Of a stretch of 64,000 nucleotides of DNA, positions 60,446 through 64,000 are shown one piece after another. Both the position numbers and the translations under genes were made by a program. Origin of the DNA: Candidatus Heimdallarchaeota archaeon B3_Heim. GTDB lineage: Archaea; Asgardarchaeota; Heimdallarchaeia; Hodarchaeales; Hodarchaeaceae. The notes beneath the pieces were generated by a model that did not search any database, was not told the DNA's origin, and saw only the letters and a program-made list of their open reading frames with translations. How positions within the stretch are numbered: the first letter of the stretch is position 1; each line of letters begins with the position of its first letter. The stretch is from positions 1 through 64,000 of the forward strand of contig NJBF01000022.1 in the NCBI GenBank assembly GCA_003144275.1. The letters run 5' to 3'.

Positions 60446-61357
60446 ATGACATTACTTTCAGTCAAGGTGTTTGATGATGCGAATGAAGAAATTGTCTCTA
60501 CAATTTCTGTCACTCCTGATAATTGTCAGACTTCTGCTTCTTTACCAGCCATTCGTAGGCTATTACTTCAGAATAATAATACTCAACCTATTCAAGGGTG
60601 GGTTTGTGGAGACAAGCTCCTAGCCTTTTCATATTTAAATTCACAAAAAGTACTTTTGCTTGCCATTGCCAGTAAAAATACTTCTTTCTCAAAACTTCAA
60701 TCTTTTCTAGAATTATTAGGAAAATCCTACAAGCCAGGACTATTTGAAAAACATCAGCCTTCTTTCCAAAAAGATTTTCAGGACATCTGTGATTCTGTTG
60801 TTAGAATGGTGGATTCCTCAACGACACTAAGTATTTCATTATTAGGACTCGCTCGTTCGGGAAAGACAACTTTCATTCAACAACATATAATCGAACAGCA
60901 ACTAGCAGGCTTTAATTCGTATAAACCAACAAGACTAGTTAACATCGTATCACATGAAAGGTCTACACCCAGTCCACATATACGTTTTTACGACCTTGGA
61001 ATGGCTTTCCAACAACATTGGTGGAAATTTAGTACAGAGTCAGATGGTTATATTTTCTTTGTAGATATCTCAGATAATCGGTCTATTAATGCCTCAAAAG
61101 AATTATTAGAGGAAATTCGTAACTTTTGGGATTTGCCATATGTGATTGCTGCTAATAAAATTGATATTGGCTCCATCAAGAATGTGAGAAGATATCTTTC
61201 TAGGAAATTACTTGTACCTATTCGATTGATTTACGAAACTGAATCCGTAACAGGAGTTGGCTTCGATCCTTTACTTGAGGGGATGCTTTCAGAGATTCAT
61301 AAGAACAGATCTTATTCCTCAATTATTCAGCCTCAGCCGACGAAGAACGAATTCTAA
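60446..61357 (+). CDS. Longin-like domain fused to Arf/Ras-like small GTPase
   Basis: A 303-residue protein. The first 110 residues look like a longin or roadblock fold: TLLSVKVFDDANEEIVSTI, helix PAIRRLLLQ, strands GDKLLAFSYL and KVLLLAIASK, helix KLQSFLELLGKSY. The rest is a GTPase: G1 GLARSGKTTF (134-143), G2 Thr 162, G4 NKID (237-240), G5-like ESVTGVG. G3 is degenerate: DLGMAFQ replaces DxxGQ, so the Gly is Met and the catalytic Gln is Ala, and the order resembles Arf (DLGGQ). It may bind GTP but hydrolyse poorly. Arf-like GTPases are an Asgard hallmark. GGTG nine bases before ATG 60446 decides this start over ATG 60371. It precedes the GAF-kinase genes. Confidence 0.75.
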   Translation: MTLLSVKVFDDANEEIVSTISVTPDNCQTSASLPAIRRLLLQNNNTQPIQGWVCGDKLLAFSYLNSQKVLLLAIASKNTSFSKLQSFLELLGKSYKPGLFEKHQPSFQKDFQDICDSVVRMVDSSTTLSISLLGLARSGKTTFIQQHIIEQQLAGFNSYKPTRLVNIVSHERSTPSPHIRFYDLGMAFQQHWWKFSTESDGYIFFVDISDNRSINASKELLEEIRNFWDLPYVIAANKIDIGSIKNVRRYLSRKLLVPIRLIYETESVTGVGFDPLLEGMLSEIHKNRSYSSIIQPQPTKNEF

Positions 61358-61429
61358 CGTTCTAGCTAGAAGATACTCTGCCGTAGAATTTATGAAGCAT
61401 TCTACAATCCACAGATAAGAACAGATTCG

Positions 61430-61867
61430 ATGGCGGTGTGTCTATTGACGAAAAAATTTCAATCTAAATCTGAGATTCAGAGGTTAGAAACAATCGTTTC
61501 GATCACCAACGCATTTATTCTCTATGATTTTCAAACAATGTTGGATTATATCATAAAAACAGTTACTGAGAAGATAGATGCTGCGATTGGGGGGATTTTT
61601 CTATTAGAAAAGGATTCTGTAGTGCTTGTAGCGGAGGTGGGAGGAACTTTACCCCTCTATAATACCGTCAAACAACAAGCGCTGTTTACCTCAACTGGAC
61701 AGTCGCACGAAAAGAATTATTCTACCATAAAGGGTCTTGCAGCCCAAACAGTTCTTGAAGAAAAAACCATAGTTATAAATGATATATCAACTTTACAAGT
61801 ATCTAAAAGGGCACAGAAAGTTGTGAAGGACTTAGGTATAACTAATTTATTATCCAGTCCAATATAA
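61430..61867 (+). CDS. GAF-domain sensor, N-terminal part of a split GAF-histidine kinase
   Basis: 145 residues forming most of a GAF domain: ETIVSITNAFILYDFQTMLD, GGIFLLEKDSVVLVAEVGG, TIKGLAAQTVLEEKTIVINDI. It ends at LLSSPI with a TAA at 61865-61867. The next codons in the same frame (IPHGVIQVARTGNKPFSMEEV) are exactly the last strand pair of a GAF fold and lead without break into the kinase at 61928. So the gene is one GAF-kinase interrupted by an in-frame stop. This fragment alone lacks the final strands and is unlikely to fold stably unless readthrough or complementation occurs. Confidence 0.75.
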   Translation: MAVCLLTKKFQSKSEIQRLETIVSITNAFILYDFQTMLDYIIKTVTEKIDAAIGGIFLLEKDSVVLVAEVGGTLPLYNTVKQQALFTSTGQSHEKNYSTIKGLAAQTVLEEKTIVINDISTLQVSKRAQKVVKDLGITNLLSSPI

Positions 61868-61927
61868 TATCATAATATCCCACATGGAGTAATACAAGTA
61901 GCTCGTACTGGAAATAAACCGTTTTCT

Positions 61928-62725
61928 ATGGAAGAAGTTTCGTTTATTGATGACATTACCGCCGAGCTTGGTATCGTTATCATTCAAAAGGCTACTGATG
62001 AAAGAGTTAATGAAACATTGGATGAGGTAGAATTCATGGTGGACTTATTGACCCATGACGTCTCTAGTCAATCAATGATAATCTGGAGCTGTCTGGAAGA
62101 AATTAATTCTATGTTAGATCCACAAAATCTGGATGGAGAAATTTTTACACAAACAGCGATTCAGGCACTTACTCGAGTTCAAACAATTATAGATCAAGTG
62201 AGAGTATTATCTAGTTTGAAGCGGCTTGGGAGGACCGATTATACTCCCATTGATCTTGGAGGTGTTCTCAACAGAGCTATTAAGTCAGTTAACTCTATGT
62301 TCCCAGAAGATAATCTAGACATAGAGGTTAGTATTTCTAGTTATAATATTTTCGTCAATGGGACGACAATCATCGATAATTGTTTCATGAATCTTTTACA
62401 AAACGCAGTAATAGCTGATAATCATTCCGTAAAGAAAATTAGAATAAACGTTACTGAAACGGTATCAGATGTAATTAAAATTGAGGTGGAAGATCATGGG
62501 GAAGGAATTCCAGATGAGCTCAAACCTCGGGTATTTCAAAGGCTTTTTCGCGCACGATCGAAGGAGAAACCACAAGGTTCTGGGTTGGGTTTGTTCATTG
62601 TTAGGACAATAATTGAGAAGTTCGAAGGTAAAATTAGAGTAGAAAATAGAGTTAAAAATGATTACACTCAAGGAACTCGGTTTATCATTGAATTACCAAG
62701 AATTGAGGTTACTCCTATTGATTAG
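61928..62725 (+). CDS. Histidine kinase, C-terminal part of the split GAF-histidine kinase
   Basis: 265 residues from ATG 61928. H-box MVDLLTHDVSSQSMI holds the phospho-acceptor His. ATPase domain: N-box NCFMNLLQNAVIAD, G1 EDHGEGIPDEL, F-box VFQRLFRA, G2 GSGLGLFIVRTIIEKFEG. The protein lacks a membrane segment. It continues in frame from the GAF fragment after the TAA at 61865. Translation could restart at this ATG and give a kinase without its sensor. ATPase and kinase motifs are intact. The closest relative in the window by motif order is the PAS kinase at 13096. Confidence 0.85.
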   Translation: MEEVSFIDDITAELGIVIIQKATDERVNETLDEVEFMVDLLTHDVSSQSMIIWSCLEEINSMLDPQNLDGEIFTQTAIQALTRVQTIIDQVRVLSSLKRLGRTDYTPIDLGGVLNRAIKSVNSMFPEDNLDIEVSISSYNIFVNGTTIIDNCFMNLLQNAVIADNHSVKKIRINVTETVSDVIKIEVEDHGEGIPDELKPRVFQRLFRARSKEKPQGSGLGLFIVRTIIEKFEGKIRVENRVKNDYTQGTRFIIELPRIEVTPID

Positions 62726-63569
62726 AGGCTCTGGATCCAGTACTGAGAAGTGTGCTTCCCTCAGGAAGGCCCGTTTCTTTCGCAATTACTTCACATTTTA
62801 AGATTAAAAGGAAGAATATGTATTCAATATCATGTAAATCTTCAAAATTTGCCTGACCTTTACTTATTACTACATCAAACTTTTCAAGAAGGGAAATAAA
62901 ATTAGGATCACGTCGATCCCGTCCCACTTCATACAATTCGATCTGAGGAATGGAAGAAATTCCAACGGCCTCTGCGTCCAATCGCATTGCATCATTCAGA
63001 ATCGGTTCCTTTTTAATAACAAACAATATCCGTTCAAGACTAAATTCTTGCAGGATTGTTTCTAGGAGTAATTTATCAAAAACAATCTCACCTGTATTAT
63101 CAGCAAGAAATATGAGCGATTTCGCATTGGATAAACGCTTTCGTAAGAGATGGCTATGATCAACAGTTAAAGGAGTCTTCAAAAGTCGATTGAGTGTTTT
63201 TTTTATGTCAAATGGTTTTAAAGCCCCAAAATCGATAATGTTACCCGCAATTGCTAGTTTTGATACAGTTAAAAGCGAATCTTTTGCATTTTTCACTTCT
63301 TTTTGTAAATCAGGATAGAGGTCGAGGATCATTTTATTGTACTTTACTTTTACCTCAGAATAAGGGTCATTATTCCCTGTAATTCGGCTGATTATCGCTT
63401 GAGTTTCATAAGCAAGGAGGATTGTTCTTGTATTCCAATCAGACTTCTGGATAACTTGGAGAGTTTCCCGAAGAATTTGTTTTTGAACGGATATATCCTC
63501 TGTAGCTAACCGTGCGGTTTGTAGAACTTGTTTTTGAATACATGGGATACAATCGAGATGCATTTTCAT
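62715..63569 (-). CDS. DUF89 damage-control phosphatase-like protein (ARMT1 family)
   Basis: An archaeal DUF89 protein of about 285 residues. Start MKMHLDCIPCIQKQVLQTARL with the Cys-x2-Cys typical of this subgroup. Metal and phosphate motifs are LADNTGEIVFDKLL (Asp, Asn, Glu) and ISKGQANFEDL, as in ARMT1 and PanK-associated phosphatases. The family hydrolyses damaged or unwanted sugar phosphates and phosphopantetheine. ATG 63569 has GTGG about ten bases upstream. It overlaps the kinase gene's end by 11 bases in the convergent direction. Confidence 0.9.
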   Translation of the reverse strand: MKMHLDCIPCIQKQVLQTARLATEDISVQKQILRETLQVIQKSDWNTRTILLAYETQAIISRITGNNDPYSEVKVKYNKMILDLYPDLQKEVKNAKDSLLTVSKLAIAGNIIDFGALKPFDIKKTLNRLLKTPLTVDHSHLLRKRLSNAKSLIFLADNTGEIVFDKLLLETILQEFSLERILFVIKKEPILNDAMRLDAEAVGISSIPQIELYEVGRDRRDPNFISLLEKFDVVISKGQANFEDLHDIEYIFFLLILKCEVIAKETGLPEGSTLLSTGSRASNQ

Positions 63570-63624
63570 GGTGATAACCACTTTAGAATTCAACATTGGG
63601 TTTAAGAATTATCAATATAACTAC

Positions 63625-63656
63625 GTTTACCAAAATGTAAATATACTTATGTAAAC
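63625..63656. promoter_or_regulatory. Inverted repeat in DUF89/HAD divergent promoter region
   Basis: GTTTAC and GTAAAC are separated by 20 bases, and ATGTAAA occurs twice in the same stretch. It may be a regulator site or incidental in AT-rich DNA. Confidence 0.2.
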
Positions 63657-63725
63657 CTTCTTACGATGATATAAGCTAATAATAATGCGAATGCTTCAAA
63701 TTAATCCTAAAAGGAGTAAAATGTT

Positions 63726-64000
63726 ATGGTGAAGGTGATTTTTCTCGATGATGGTGGTGTAATGAATGATAATAATCTTCGAGCATCCCAATGGAGAGAA
63801 TTAATTGCTCAATACTTTTCTCCTCGATATGGTGGTACCATAAATATTTGGAAGTCGGCAAATAGATACGCTTTTACAAGGTTATGGAATAGATACCAAC
63901 AAATCATAACAGATACGCCTTTGATTGATTTTAACAAATTTTGGGAAGAAGAAATGAGTCAATGGCTTACTGAAATGTTTACTATAGCTGATATCAATCC
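63726..64000 (+). CDS. HAD-family hydrolase, N-terminal part (runs off the window)
   Basis: An open frame from ATG 63726 to the window end, 91 complete codons. It opens with KVIFLDDGGVMND, the HAD nucleophile motif DxDGxxxD in a variant where the second Asp position is Gly (LDDGGVMND). A helical cap region follows (SQWRELIAQYF, FNKFWEEEMSQWL). HAD proteins hydrolyse phosphate esters; the substrate is not visible. GGAG at 63713-63716 sits nine bases before the ATG, better than ATG 63721, which is out of frame. Confidence 0.7.
   Translation, partial: MVKVIFLDDGGVMNDNNLRASQWRELIAQYFSPRYGGTINIWKSANRYAFTRLWNRYQQIITDTPLIDFNKFWEEEMSQWLTEMFTIADIN

Noticed and set aside
61865..61867. Recoded stop codon (selenocysteine or pyrrolysine)
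   Set aside because: The codon is TAA; those residues use TGA and TAG respectively.
1..64000. tRNA genes (searched by eye for T-arm GTTCGAATC-like sequence)
   Set aside because: All matches lie inside coding genes and lack paired acceptor stems.

Overview
The window looks like a chromosomal segment of an AT-rich archaeon, most likely an Asgard archaeon of the Heimdallarchaeia type. Direct support: a geranylgeranyl reductase (archaeal ether lipids), an archaeal-style type IA topoisomerase with a C-terminal zinc ribbon, a tungsten-type aldehyde:ferredoxin oxidoreductase, HxlR and ribbon-helix-helix regulators, TATA boxes 25-33 bp upstream of several start codons (leaderless or nearly leaderless mRNAs), and many TTG starts. 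The Asgard placement is an inference. It rests on three eukaryote-like proteins: a longin-like domain fused to an Arf-like GTPase (60446-61357), a protein that looks like two longin/roadblock units (10062-11093), and a 1052-residue helical solenoid ending in a zinc ribbon and a RING/PHD-like finger (52638-55796). No rRNA, tRNA, CRISPR array, insertion sequence or integrase was recognised.

Layout. 0.1-7.7 kb: a tandem GNAT protein, two paralogous zinc-ribbon adenine DNA methylases flanking a thymidine kinase, a queuosine/archaeosine-precursor transporter, a ribbon-helix-helix protein and an unknown helical protein. 8-17 kb: housekeeping and repair (EndoIII-like glycosylase, GNAT, YbaK deacylase, twin-longin protein, geranylgeranyl reductase, PAS histidine kinase, UvrA). 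17.8-24 kb: penicillin-acylase-family hydrolase and a heterodimeric ABC exporter. 24-39.5 kb: a catabolic block with an FdrA / 57-residue protein / DUF1116 cassette that resembles oxamate carbamoyltransferase genes, an acyl-CoA dehydrogenase, two hydroxyacid dehydrogenases, an operon of class II aldolase, FGGY kinase and dehydrogenase, an SCP2 protein, an AOR, and a divergent two-subunit molybdenum hydroxylase. 39.7-44.6 kb: membrane and redox genes, in which an HxlR regulator faces an operon of a 7-TM protein, a 14-TM protein with paired histidines, and heme O synthase. 44.7-52.6 kb: aldo/keto reductase, phosphodiesterase, orphan EutA, topoisomerase I, GNAT, cyclase and ferritin-like protein. 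52.6-64 kb: solenoid-RING protein, cupin, PepF, a second acyl-CoA dehydrogenase, longin-GTPase, a GAF-histidine kinase broken by an in-frame TAA, a DUF89 protein, and a HAD hydrolase running off the end.

How the genes work together: most belong to short operons of two to four genes. The 24-39 kb block reads as a small-molecule oxidation module that feeds ferredoxin and acyl-CoA pools. The 41-44.6 kb operon suggests a heme-O-dependent membrane complex. Three reading frames appear damaged or non-canonical: a GNAT with ATA at the SD-positioned start, a membrane protein with a 5' frameshift, and the stop-interrupted kinase. I had no search tools; family names come from motifs read by eye.
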